From NCBI GenBank assembly GCA_954871525.1, contig OX940868.1:12142056-12206055 (forward strand): 64,000 nucleotides of DNA. The letters run 5' to 3'. Positions 1-9,984 of this stretch are shown piece after piece; within the stretch, counting starts at the first letter, position 1; the number at the start of each line of letters is the position of its first letter. This DNA comes from Parietaria judaica (lineage: Eukaryota; Streptophyta; Magnoliopsida; Rosales; Urticaceae). The notes under the pieces are model-generated. The model searched no databases. It was not told the origin of the DNA and was given only the letters and a program-made list of their open reading frames with translations. Made by a program: the position numbers and the translations under genes.

Positions 1-883
1 ATCAAAAATCTAACTCGAATTAAAACTTGATTCTAATCATCAAGAACCTAATCAGATCACCAGCCTAATTCAAACTTAATGGATAAAAACCTAATTCGAA
101 TTAACAAACAATTAGAGAACAAACCAACCAAAAGAGGAGTTAGAGACTCATATGAGGAATCTAACAACTTTTGGTTGTTGACGGTGAAAGAGGATGAGCC
201 GTGAAAAGAGTGGTGGCGGTAGATGTGGCGCGCGCGCGAGAGAGAGGTTAAATGGTTTGTTAGAACAATACACACCACGGTGTGTCTTTAAACAAGTCGA
301 GGCACTGGCACATACGTTCATACGACGGTTATTGGTGTCGTATATTATTTGCGTCGTCTTTTTCATCACCACGCCATGGCTTTAGCACTAACAATCCTCA
401 GCGCAGTTAAAATTTTACTGGACATTTGAACCACGGTTATATTTTTGTCGTTGAACATCGTTTATACAATGGTATATAGTGTCATAAATTTTTATGTCAT
501 TTATGTCGATAGAAACCTGCAGCGAGAGGATAAACAAGCCGCGTCGTACATATTTTTTTAATGCATATTTTACAATTGATTAACTAGTGTCATTGTAAAG
601 AATTGTGTCGCGGCCTTTTTAATCACGCTACAACACATTGTTGCACAAACGATACAAATACAACAATGGATATACATCCTTCGTCTGAAGTTTCTTAGCC
701 GCGGCGTGTCTATAAAAGGTCGCGGCACGCTTGTATATCAATTGGCGGTTTTTGTGATCCATGTCTAAATTTTGTAGGATTAGACCAAGGTTTTTATTTC
801 CGTCGTTAAATCTTTGCTTTACACTACGGATTTTGACTTCCGTGGTTTAATCTCCCTGATGTAATTAACATTTTGTAGTAGTG
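1..883. mobile_element. CACTA (En/Spm-like) transposon, one terminus, truncated by window edge
   Basis: The segment ends at 879-883 with TAGTG, whose complement reads CACTA, within the terminal motif CACTACTACAAAATG read on the minus strand. Inside it are repeated short subterminal motifs such as CGTCGT, GTCGCGGC and CCGTGGTT on both strands, as expected for the transposase-binding ends of plant CACTA elements. The element extends left beyond base 1, so the other end and the 3-bp target duplication cannot be checked. No transposase coding is visible here. Confidence 0.7.
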
Positions 884-2074
884 CTATGTGATTTTAAAAT
901 AATTTTACTCACTCTATTTAAGTTCAAATTGAAATATTTGTGTATGTAAGTTGGTATTATCTTCCGAGAGAGCCACTTGCGACTTATACATAATATAATA
1001 AAAGATTCAAAATAACCAATGAATAAAATGAAAAGGATTATGCCCTAAGACCGGGATTTGGCCCACACAGTCCCACAATAATTAATATGATTAATTAATA
1101 TCTCACGAGGCTGTAATTTGTAAAGCCATTTAAGAGAAACCCTAGGTTTATAAATATGAGGTTTAGGGTTAAACCTCATTAAGAGTATAGCACCCAAGAC
1201 GAGCCTCTACCCGCGAGCTTCCCTAGCCCCTCCTCGGGATTCGCGCGCTGCCTAAAGCTCCACCGTTGAGCCACCGTTCTCCGTCATATCTCCGGCATTC
1301 GACTAGCATCGATCCGTAGATAATCCGACAACCGGCGTAGAGACGTGTGTTGGCGTTCCGTTCGTGAGGTGGACACCGATAGAGGCTTCACTCAATGATT
1401 GAAGCTCTGTGCCCGAAGATCAACAACGAAGAACTCCGGGAATAAAATCAAGCACATGTACAAGAGGTATATTTAATTCTACGCTATGTGATTCATTGAT
1501 TATAGTATTCGGAATTCAATTGATGTTTCCTATAATCGGGAGAATTCTTTCAGAAACATGATATAAAATAATATATATTAGATTATCTCTTTCTCGTGTG
1601 TGAGTCTGACTCTCCAACTGGAAATTTAGGATACTACGATATTTTTAGTATTATATATTAGAGAGTGAGTGAGTATATCGGGGTGACTTCAATTTTTTTT
1701 GAGTTTAGGTTTAATTCTTGATATATTTTTTAAATATGACGGGGGACTATAGCCTCGATGAGCCTAAGGTGAATCTGTCACATAATAAATTATACCAGGA
1801 ATTCAGGTAGGATTGCGTTGAGGATTTGGAACATTAATATTTTATCAATTATCTAGCAAATTTGTTTCTCTAGAATCTTCTCATAGTAATAAAACTAAGG
1901 GTTAGGTATGCCCTGGATGTGATTGTGTTGATTGATTACTTAATAAGTGAAATTGAGGGAGGGCTAGAATCGTAAAGGCTGTTCGGGTTCAAGGGAATTC
2001 AACGCTGCATAGGGCAAACATTTCTGGTTCAAAAATTACCAAGTGACACATTGTATGATTACAACAAATAGATA
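884..2074. other. Non-coding stretch with an LTR-like promoter and leader
   Basis: No gene is supported. A TATAAATA box near 1150 is followed by about 300 bases of GC-rich leader-like sequence (1195-1470) and then AT-rich DNA. The pattern (TATA, GC-rich untranslated leader, AT-rich tail) resembles the U3-R-U5 of a plant LTR, but I could not find paired ends or a target duplication. Confidence 0.3.
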
Positions 2075-2479
2075 ATCCAACCCAAGATTCAACTTATCGA
2101 GATAACCGATAAATCGCTTGTCGTTATCGACGGATTACCGGATTATCGACGGAAAACTAATAATACTGTAGCTTATCGATTACCGATACTCATCGAGGAT
2201 TATCGACACTTTTTGATACTTATCGACGGAAAACTTACAATTTTTTTTATAATATCATACCTCAAAACATATGAAGATAAAGTCATACACACTTCCATAA
2301 AAAATAAAATTAAAAAGTTATACACACACATTTAATTCCATCACAAGTCTCCAATCTAAAACACTAATAAAACATAGTCTTACAAATCTCAACTATCAAA
2401 CACATAATCTAAAAACTCAAACACATAATGGATAATGAATAGATAATACTAAGAGTCTCAGACTAACTTCTCCGACCTC

Positions 2480-2742
2480 AAAAAAAAAACGATCTCCTAT
2501 GGCACAACTTGCTTCTATATCCATCTTTAGATATTTGTTCCAAAGCAAGTCATGCGTGTTCGAAGTTTGTACAATCTCCTGCACGAAATTTTTGTTCTTA
2601 TCGGTGCCGGCCAAATGTTGTTTCATTCTCGTGATTCCGCCAACTCTAATCTCCTTCCCGCAATAATTGCACTTGAAACTCGAGTCTTGCTCGGGTACCC
2701 ACAGTGAGTGCAATGCTCCCTCGCAAGATTTTCCTTACTCAT
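2480..2742 (-). pseudogene. BED zinc-finger fragment of a hAT transposase, frameshifted
   Basis: Reading on the minus strand, an ATG at 2742 opens a frame beginning MSKENLAREHC; after a frame change near 2705-2712 the sequence continues LWVPEQDSSFKCNYCGKEI and then RMKQHLAG. The CNYC pair and the QHLAG histidine region are the metal ligands of a BED-type finger, which binds DNA at the N-terminus of hAT transposases. The frame change and the missing dimerisation and catalytic regions mean this is a remnant inside the hAT element. Family identity is from motif recognition, not a search. Confidence 0.65.
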
Positions 2743-2789
2743 CTTCAACCTAAACAAAAAGAAGAATTACGAGACTAGTTAAAAACAGT

Positions 2790-3690
2790 AAGACAAATGG
2801 CGAAAATATGTACTTTTGCCGCAAAAAACAAGTTTACCTCAAAAAACAAATTAAATTCCACCAAAATCTCACATTATTGTAGGAATAAATATTTAATGAA
2901 AGCTAAAATCAAGAAAAGTCAGTAGATTACCGGAGAAATCACAAGAAGATAAACTTGGAAGACTTTTGCCGCAATTATGTGAATAGCCAAATTATCGTCA
3001 AATCTGAAAATAAATTACACCAAAAACTCAGATTAATATTTCATAAAATATTTAATTAATTAAAACACCCAAAAAAAAAGAGTATAATACTTCACAAATC
3101 ACGAAAAGATCAACTTCAAATACTTTTGCCGCAATTATGAGGAAATTCGAATTATCATCAAATCTGCCTAAAAAATTCACCAACAAACACACATTTCTTA
3201 ATAAATACTAACTACAATATTTTAAAGCATATACAAACTATAAATCATCAAAAAATATCTATATTTTGAACAAATTTAAAAATTCAAAACTTTGTACACT
3301 TTTGCCTAACAAACATACAAATCCGAATTTCCTCTAAATCTCACAAAATAATTAAAAACTAAGTCATCAAAACATGTTTTCATCAATATATATTCACAAG
3401 AATGCAAATAAAAAAAATAAAAATAAAAACTCAAAAGCACAAAAGTACTAATCTTTACCCATTGAAGAACATAACTCATATGAACAACTAACTCTTTAGT
3501 TTTGAACTCATGTAAATCTTCTAAAAATCGTAAAAATGATTAAATATAAAAAAAATGCATGATTCATACATATCTATGATTATAACTCTTAAATTTACCA
3601 AAAAGTTCGCACAAATTTGAAGAGATTCAGAGAATAAACGCTTAAATCAAAACTTTGCAAACTTTTGCCAAAACAAATTTAATTGCACCA
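2790..3690. repeat. Imperfect internal repeats with an ACTTTTGCCGCAATTATG core
   Basis: The motif ACTTTTGCCGCAA or a close variant recurs at about 2812, 2962, 3122, 3297 and 3661, the first four spaced about 150-180 bp, with similar AT-rich surroundings including CTCACATT/CTCAGATT and CACCAAAA blocks. They lie wholly inside the hAT element. Confidence 0.6.
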
Positions 3691-3872
3691 AAAACTCCCT
3701 CAATTTTTCAGTGCAAATAACGATAATCCATTGGAGAAGGATTTATCGATTATCTAGATTATCGGCCATAAGTTACCAAAACGACAACTAGTGTACTGAA
3801 TTATTTATCAGTAAACATCGGTAAGACCGATAATCGTCGATTATCCACGATAAGTCGAACCTTGATCCAACC

Positions 3873-4267
3873 TACTACAAAAGATGATGTCACGCTTTCA
3901 TCTTTTCAAACTATTGCATTATGAATACCTTTATCAATAGAAATAGAAATATTATGTTGTTCCACGGTGAGCTCCACCAGCCACATCATCACTCCGGGGG
4001 AAGAGTTTGAATACTCTTCCATAAATGAAACAGAAGAGGCAAAAGGAGAGTAAGTTTAGGGTTGAATTCAGTTAACAAAGCCTATATCACTAGCCTAGCT
4101 CCTAAGATAAGGGTCAAGGTGATTGACTAAGGATAAAACTGAATCGGGGCTCCTGCATGCAAACCCTAGCGAAAGTTTTTACAACAATATCGCAACCCAG
4201 AAACGCTTCAAGAAGTGCGTTACACCTAGATCTAGCCCTAACAGATCGAGGGAAGAAGGAAGATTAC
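3873..4267. other. Intergenic, no gene seen
   Basis: Moderately AT-rich sequence right of the hAT element. It would be intron or downstream sequence if the candidate exon at 4268-4489 is real. No convincing further exon was found. Confidence 0.4.
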
Positions 4268-4489
4268 CTGGTCTTCGGGAGATTCGAGAGAAGCCAGAGG
4301 AGCTGAAGAGGAAGCCAGGGAAGCTCGGTACTCGGCGAGGGCAGTCTCCATCTTCCACCTCTCCATCTCGTTCCTCGGGGTTGTTCGATCAGCCTCCTCC
4401 TCCATCAGCCGTCTTCTCTGAGAGGCGAGAGTCCACAGCTAGGCTTGACTGGTAGCGGCGCGGGTCTTGGCAAGCCACCGGAGCGTCAT
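4268..4489 (-). pseudogene. Possible first exon of an unidentified gene, with an in-frame stop
   Basis: From the ATG at 4489 the minus strand reads 74 codons to a canonical donor (CAG|GTAATC, exon end 4268). The translation starts MTLRWLAKTRAATSQA, hits TAG at codon 17, then stays open through RRRLMEEEADR and EMERWKMETALAEYRA. The basic, hydroxylated N-terminus is compatible with a mitochondrial targeting peptide, and AGGGTTTC just upstream is common in plant 5' leaders. GC and codon pattern stand out from the flanks. I do not recognise the protein and found no downstream exons, so it could be a broken gene, a captured fragment or chance. Confidence 0.3.
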
Positions 4490-5419
4490 CGGCAGTCGTT
4501 TCTTGTAAAAGAATTTTTTAGAAACCCTAACTGAATAAACTCGTGTTTCAGTTTCTTCATCAGTTTTCATTTCGAACTACAAGTCGTTCATCTTACCTCG
4601 TATTTGCGCGTCTGTCGTCTACGACAAACCTGTCGTTTGGGCCAGTTTGGTCGTTTGGGCCAAAGATCTGAGCCCAAATCTCAGTCTTGGGTTGATTAAA
4701 ACCCAACATACTATATCCTTCTCGATGTACACAAGCATACTATCATTCATCCATTTATCTCCCATTCGGTTTCATAGATTACCAAATCTTGATGATGTTC
4801 ATAACCGAGTCTTAGAGGCTAAGCAGGTCCTAAAAACAGATTTACACATCATTTTGTTGACGTCGCTGGTCTCACTGTGGAAAAAAAAAATTTATATTAA
4901 AAATATGTATAAAAAAAAGGTTCTAGTAAATACACATATTTTCTTGGCAATTTCTTTAGTTAATTTTAATTATCTTTTTTCTCTGTAGAATGATATTTCA
5001 AAACACGTAATCATTCAATCATGATTATATTAAATATAGAGAGAGTCAATTAAAATTAACTATTAAGTGATAATCGAAGATCCCATTTTGTGGCCTTCAA
5101 TCCAGGTAACTCCACTACAGTAGTCAGTTGTAGAACTTGTAGTACTAATAAACAAGTCAAGTAATCATAAATATTATAACTAAATAAAAAATTAGTTCGC
5201 AGATAAGCCAATATAGTAGTATGTCAAACAGTATTAAGATTTTAATTTTCAGTAGTTAGTCAATCTGACGTGTCATTTTCTAGAAACATGTTATTCAACA
5301 GATTGATACTCTTTAAATAATTGTAAATCATGTAAAATTATTTTACTAAGAATTGCAATTTCAACTAAAATTATTGTAAATCATTTTACTTTATATGGCA
5401 CAATATTCAACAGAATTGA
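4490..5419. other. AT-rich intergenic, no gene seen
   Basis: No open frame with family resemblance, no RNA gene and no clear transposon ends were found. Confidence 0.5.
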
Positions 5420-6715
5420 GAACATGTTCTTTTGCAAACACCCGACTTATGTTCTTGTTCTTTTTTTTCGCGGTATATATTCCATAAGTCTTATAACGTG
5501 CTCAAATTCAACTTCCGTTCACACTTCCGTCGATGTCCGTTAGTTTGTCACGCCCTTAATACCGGCACATGTTCCCGTTCTTTTGCAAATATCCTACTTA
5601 TGTTCCCGTTCTTTCTATTTATGATTTTTTTATCATTTAAAAAAAAGTACTAATTTTTTCCATTTTTTATTTTCTTAATAATATTTTTTTAGACGATAAA
5701 AGTATCATTTTTAGATGATATTAATTATTTTTAAGCGGTAAAATTACTAATTTTTTTAAATCTTCATTCTTTCATCGATATAGACTTGATCTTCCTTTGA
5801 TCTCCGCTTCTAACTAGCTCTCAAATTCTTCATTACCAACCTTAACCAAAGCACCGGCCAATCGAATATCTACGAAACCACGGTTCTCACCGACACCCGC
5901 GAGCTTCCATCGTGGGAGGGTTCGGTGCCGAGGAGAATTGGCATTGGGCAAAAGCAATAAAGACACAAAAGAGGTTCTAGTGGACCGAGGTTGGGATCAC
6001 CATGACCGGTGACTATATGAAAGCCATCAATGACCTGTCTCCGAAGTGTTGGAAAATAATGCAATGAAAATAAAATTGAGATAGCGTCAAGTGGGTCGAA
6101 ACGTTGAACACCCGAGTTGAACGTTTTCTTCAAATCGAAGTATCGAAAGCTATCTAGATATTAAGAGTTTTGCTTCCCATTAATTTTTCACTCTATAATT
6201 TTAATTTTTATAGCTTACCATTGTTTTATGTTGTGATTCTTTGGGTACAGAGTTCAAGGAGTCTTCGTTAACTAGCGAACTTTGAAATGTTACGAAGTTT
6301 GGGGTTGATCGATTATATCATGGGAAGCTAATTGCCTAACGAAACTCAAGCACGTAGATGAGGCGAATCAAGCTTTCAGAAGAGATTCCGATGCGTCTCG
6401 GGAATCACTAACGTTTTCTATTTACAGTTGGATGATGAAGTTTGTCGAGGTGTACACGACACGTGGCAAAAACAAATGGATATAGACGGAAGTATTAACC
6501 GATGTTGAATTTGTGTATGTTTAAGACATGGAATATATGTCGATAAACAAAAAAAAAAGCAAGAACATGAGTCGGATATTTGCAAAAGAATGGGAACATA
6601 TGTCAGTCTTAGGGGCGTGACCCATGGCGAAAACTAACGGACATAGACGGAAGTGTTAGCGGAGTTTGACTTTGAGTACGTTTTAAGACTTATGGAATAT
6701 ATGCAGCGAATATAA
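5420..6715. repeat. Long inverted repeat (foldback-type element)
   Basis: Blocks in about 5437-5640 recur in reverse complement in about 6480-6715. They include TATATTCCATAAGTCTTA, ACTTCCGTCNATGTCCGTTAG and TTCTTTTGCAAATATCC. Within the right arm some blocks occur twice, so the arms have a tandem substructure. This fits a non-autonomous foldback or TIR transposon of about 1.3 kb; exact ends and target duplication were not resolved. Short open frames here have no supporting features. Confidence 0.6.
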
Positions 6716-7631
6716 TAATTGTTATGAGTGATGAAACAAAAACTAATTTGACTTCATTTCAAAACACAATTGAAGTTTAAAAACAAGAAAACAGTTGAAG
6801 TGATGTTACCAAGAACACCCAAAAGAATATATGTTATCAACTTATCTTTCTAACTTGTGGTAGAATTTCAAATTCTTTTTTATTTTTTTCGGATTCGATA
6901 AAATTAGAATTAAATCTACAAGGTTAATATCTTCATATATTAAGTATAGACATAATAACAACATATATACTTTTGTCCAAAGCCGGAATTACTTTGTGGG
7001 TCGCAGGGACTCAAGTCCCCACAATACTCACCTATCCCCAACACCAAATTTCTCTTCTCGACTCCACGACTCTGCTCCGTCCTCCTTCACGTTCGTCTCT
7101 CTCTCCGTGCCCTCTCACGACTCAAAGACTCAAATCTCTATGGTGTTGTGCCTCCGTTCTCTCTTCTCTCTCTCTCTCTCTCTCTCTCTAATCCTCTGCT
7201 TTTATGTGCTCTCCGTGCTTGTTCTCACTCATCCTCTTTATTTTTGGTAGGGTTATGGGTTCAACTATCGTGATTAAGAGCTCAGTCAGATTTGAGTTTT
7301 TCATTGAGTACGTTATAACTTTTTACCCTCCCTCCCTCCGATTTCGGGTTCCGCCTATTTTTGTCACCAAAATAATAATACAAAGACTAAAATTATTTAA
7401 GTGATATATATAGATTTAGATATATTTACCGCAAATTACTCAATATATAATAGCAAATTAAAAATGACTCTTCGAAATTTTTGTAAGGACTCGATTATAC
7501 TTTTCTCCGATATTCTTTCCACGAAACCTCAATTCATGGGTTGTTTTCAAAGCTTGTGGTACATCATTCTCATGATCATGACGAGCCAATCTCCTAATCA
7601 AATATAATATCTTTTATATATGTGCGCTATT
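6716..7631. other. Intergenic with a CT microsatellite
   Basis: No gene is supported. A pyrimidine-rich stretch near 7070-7200 includes a (CT)n run at about 7158-7190. Confidence 0.45.
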
Positions 7632-7838
7632 TTCCAATCAAATAGGTAGAAATTACATGAATTGTTATCTAGAACCAACTCTTCGTCATAATTTATTGGT
7701 GTACGTAACTTTTAGTATATGCCAACTATGATAAGCTGCCAAAAAAGAGAGAAACTCTTTAGGATCCTATAACATCCGCAAATAATAGTCTTTATGATGC
7801 ATAAGCAATCAAGGATATTTCCCTAATTATTTTATGCA
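7632..7838 (+). repeat. Upstream module, copy 1 of 3
   Basis: About 200 bp, recognisable by TTTCCAATCAAATAG, a GCCAACT block, AAGCTGCCAAAAAAGAGAG, GATCCTATAACAT and a terminal ATTATTTTATGCA. The same order of blocks recurs at 8528 and, shortened, at 9665, always in the same orientation upstream of the GRAS gene. Confidence 0.75.
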
Positions 7839-8527
7839 TTTTTATTTTTATTTTTTTGTTAAAAATGGAGGCTAAATGAATTAGAATCTCAACTATGCAT
7901 TCTAATAATATAAATGAAATATATATATTGAAAAATCATGGTGCGAAGACCACCAATGAAGATATAATTAGTTAATGCTTCAGCTTATTTGCTTCCCCCT
8001 AGATAGATATGATGTAGTCCAAAATTAACGACTTCCACAAAGTTAATGCAGACCGACAAGCCCTTAATCTCGAAGGAATCAAACTCAATTTCTTCTAAAG
8101 CAAAGTTTAACAACATATATTAGATCGAACTCCAGCCATAGGTTATCTCAATAAAATTCTATAGCTAGCCTTTTCAACCGCAAATACTCCAGCCATTATG
8201 TTGGTTTCATATGCAAAACTCAGAGTTAGTAAAATATCGAGAGGACGAGCCATGAGGATATCCACGACATGTTCTGAAAAGGCCTCCAACCCCGCCACTC
8301 CCGGAGTACTCATAGAAGATACTTTGTGGTACTTTTTCCAATAGATAGAAGTTAGAACTTACAACATAACTTTTTTGATTTTTTAAAACATTGAACAAGG
8401 TAAAATAAAATTTGAAATATGCCGCGTACAAAAAGATGATTCAGGATACTTTTGCCGTAAATATCTCTCTATATAATATATTATCGCTACTTTCAATCAA
8501 ATATAATATACTCTCTTAATCTCGCTA
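7839..8527. other. AT-rich spacer between module copies
   Basis: No gene or RNA is supported; only short unconvincing frames are present. Confidence 0.45.
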
Positions 8528-8730
8528 CTTTCCAATCAAATAGAGTGATTACATGAATAGTTATCCAACCAAACTCTTCATCATAAAATATTGGTGTAAT
8601 TTGTAGCATAAGCCAACTCAGGTAAGCTGCCAAAAAAGAGAGAAAGTCTTTTTATGATCCTATAACATACGAAAATAGAAGTCTTTATGATGGATAAAAA
8701 ACAAGGACATTTCCTTAATTATTTTATGCA
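8528..8730 (+). repeat. Upstream module, copy 2 of 3
   Basis: A second direct copy of the ~200-bp module, sharing with copy 1 the TTTCCAATCAAATAG start, AGCTGCCAAAAAAGAGAGAA, GATCCTATAACATACG and the ATTATTTTATGCA end, with scattered substitutions and small indels. Confidence 0.75.
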
Positions 8731-9664
8731 TCTACTATTTTATGTTAGGGAAAATGACGGCATGAATTTCCAAAGTATTTGTAAAGTTGACATTAAGTTT
8801 CAATTATTTTTTGGACTGCGAAAAGTTGCTAAACTCTTATTTTATATCTTCCGTCATGTTTCCGCCCCATCCCCATCACGTGTCACGTTTTTAATCCCAT
8901 TAAATAGACTATTTTTAATTAAAAAATAAATAATTTTATAAATGATAAACAATGGTATATTTAATAGGTTTAAAATCGTGACACTTAGCGCAATTCTAAA
9001 CGAAAATATGACAAAATACACAAACTAATAGTTGACAACTTTCACCTCCGAAAAAAAAATAAAAAAAAATGAGAGCTTAATGTCAACTTTTCAAAGACTT
9101 TGAGTATTTATGCTGTTGTTTTCCCTTTATTTTATAGGGAAAATATTACAGGAAGTTTATGAGTTTATATATATTTTTTTATATAGCATTTATATTATAA
9201 AATGACTATATTACAATTCTGGTATTGTGTGTATGTTTTTATTATTTTTTATGTAGCTCTTCAGTTAATTTTCTTAAACAAAATTTAAGATTTTTTAATT
9301 TTGAATGTTAGCTTTTTACCTCATACATGAGATGCTAAACTTGTGTTTAGTCTTCTAAAATTTAATTTAGTTCAATACATAATTTATTAAAAACTTTATC
9401 AATGTTTTTTGTATTCATTTTATTTTTTATCTCTATGATTGACTTCAAGAGTAAACTAGTAGCTTGATAGAAGGACTATATCTGGATTAGAAAAATAGAA
9501 ATAAAACAATGGGTTTTTAAGGGAAAAAATACAAAATTGAAGAACTGTGATATAGTATTGTAAAAAGTGATGACAACATAAGAATAAATTATAAGAAGTC
9601 AGGGGTAACGGAATTCCAACCAAATTGATATACTTATATTTATATTTAATACTATATGATATAG
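8731..9664. other. AT-rich spacer, no gene seen
   Basis: Very AT-rich DNA between module copies 2 and 3. No supported feature. Confidence 0.45.
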
Positions 9665-9795
9665 TTTCCAACTGAATAGGGAGTAATTACACTGAAAAGT
9701 CATGAATAGTTATCTAACCAAATTCTTCATCATAAAATATTGTATAACTTGTAGTGTAAGCCAACTCAGAAACTGCCAAAAAAGGGAAGAAGGCT
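9665..9795 (+). repeat. Upstream module, copy 3 of 3 (shortened)
   Basis: Contains the ATGAATAGTTATCTAACCAAA, TCTTCATCATAAAATATTG and GCCAACTCAGAAACTGCCAA blocks of copies 1 and 2, but diverges after AAAAAAGGGA. It ends about 190 bp before the GRAS start codon, within the proximal promoter. Confidence 0.65.
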
Positions 9796-9926
9796 GGGTT
9801 GGTAACCTTAATCGAGATTAAATATCGGATAAAGTCACTGATAATGATACGTTAATTAACATATAATTTACTGAGACAAGACAGAGACTGGTTGTTAATT
9901 ATTACTATATTCCTTGATTACATCAT

Positions 9927-9934
9927 TATAAATA
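9927..9934 (+). promoter_or_regulatory. TATA box of the GRAS gene
   Basis: TATAAATA lies 51 bp before the ATG at 9985, implying a short leader of roughly 20-30 nt if initiation is about 30 bp downstream. No ATG intervenes. Confidence 0.65.
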
Positions 9935-9984
9935 CGATCAAATTAAGACTTGTCGTTCCAAATCAAACACAAACACCAACTCAA

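Larger units (their letters stand above)
2083..3864. mobile_element. Non-autonomous hAT transposon with perfect 8-bp target duplication
   Basis: The element is bracketed by the identical 8-mer ATCCAACC (2075-2082 and 3865-3872), the duplication length of hAT elements. Its ends form a 17-bp imperfect inverted repeat, CAAGATTCAACTTATCG on the left and CAAGGTTCGACTTATCG on the right. Many TTATCGA/CGATAA motifs cluster within about 150 bp of both ends, as expected for subterminal transposase-binding sites. The interior has a decayed BED zinc-finger exon and imperfect repeats, but no catalytic hAT domain, so it cannot be autonomous. Confidence 0.88.

Noticed and set aside
9892..9984. 31-codon N-terminal extension of the GRAS protein
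   Set aside because: It would start at TTG; the first ATG is 9985, and the TATA box at 9927 lies within the extension.
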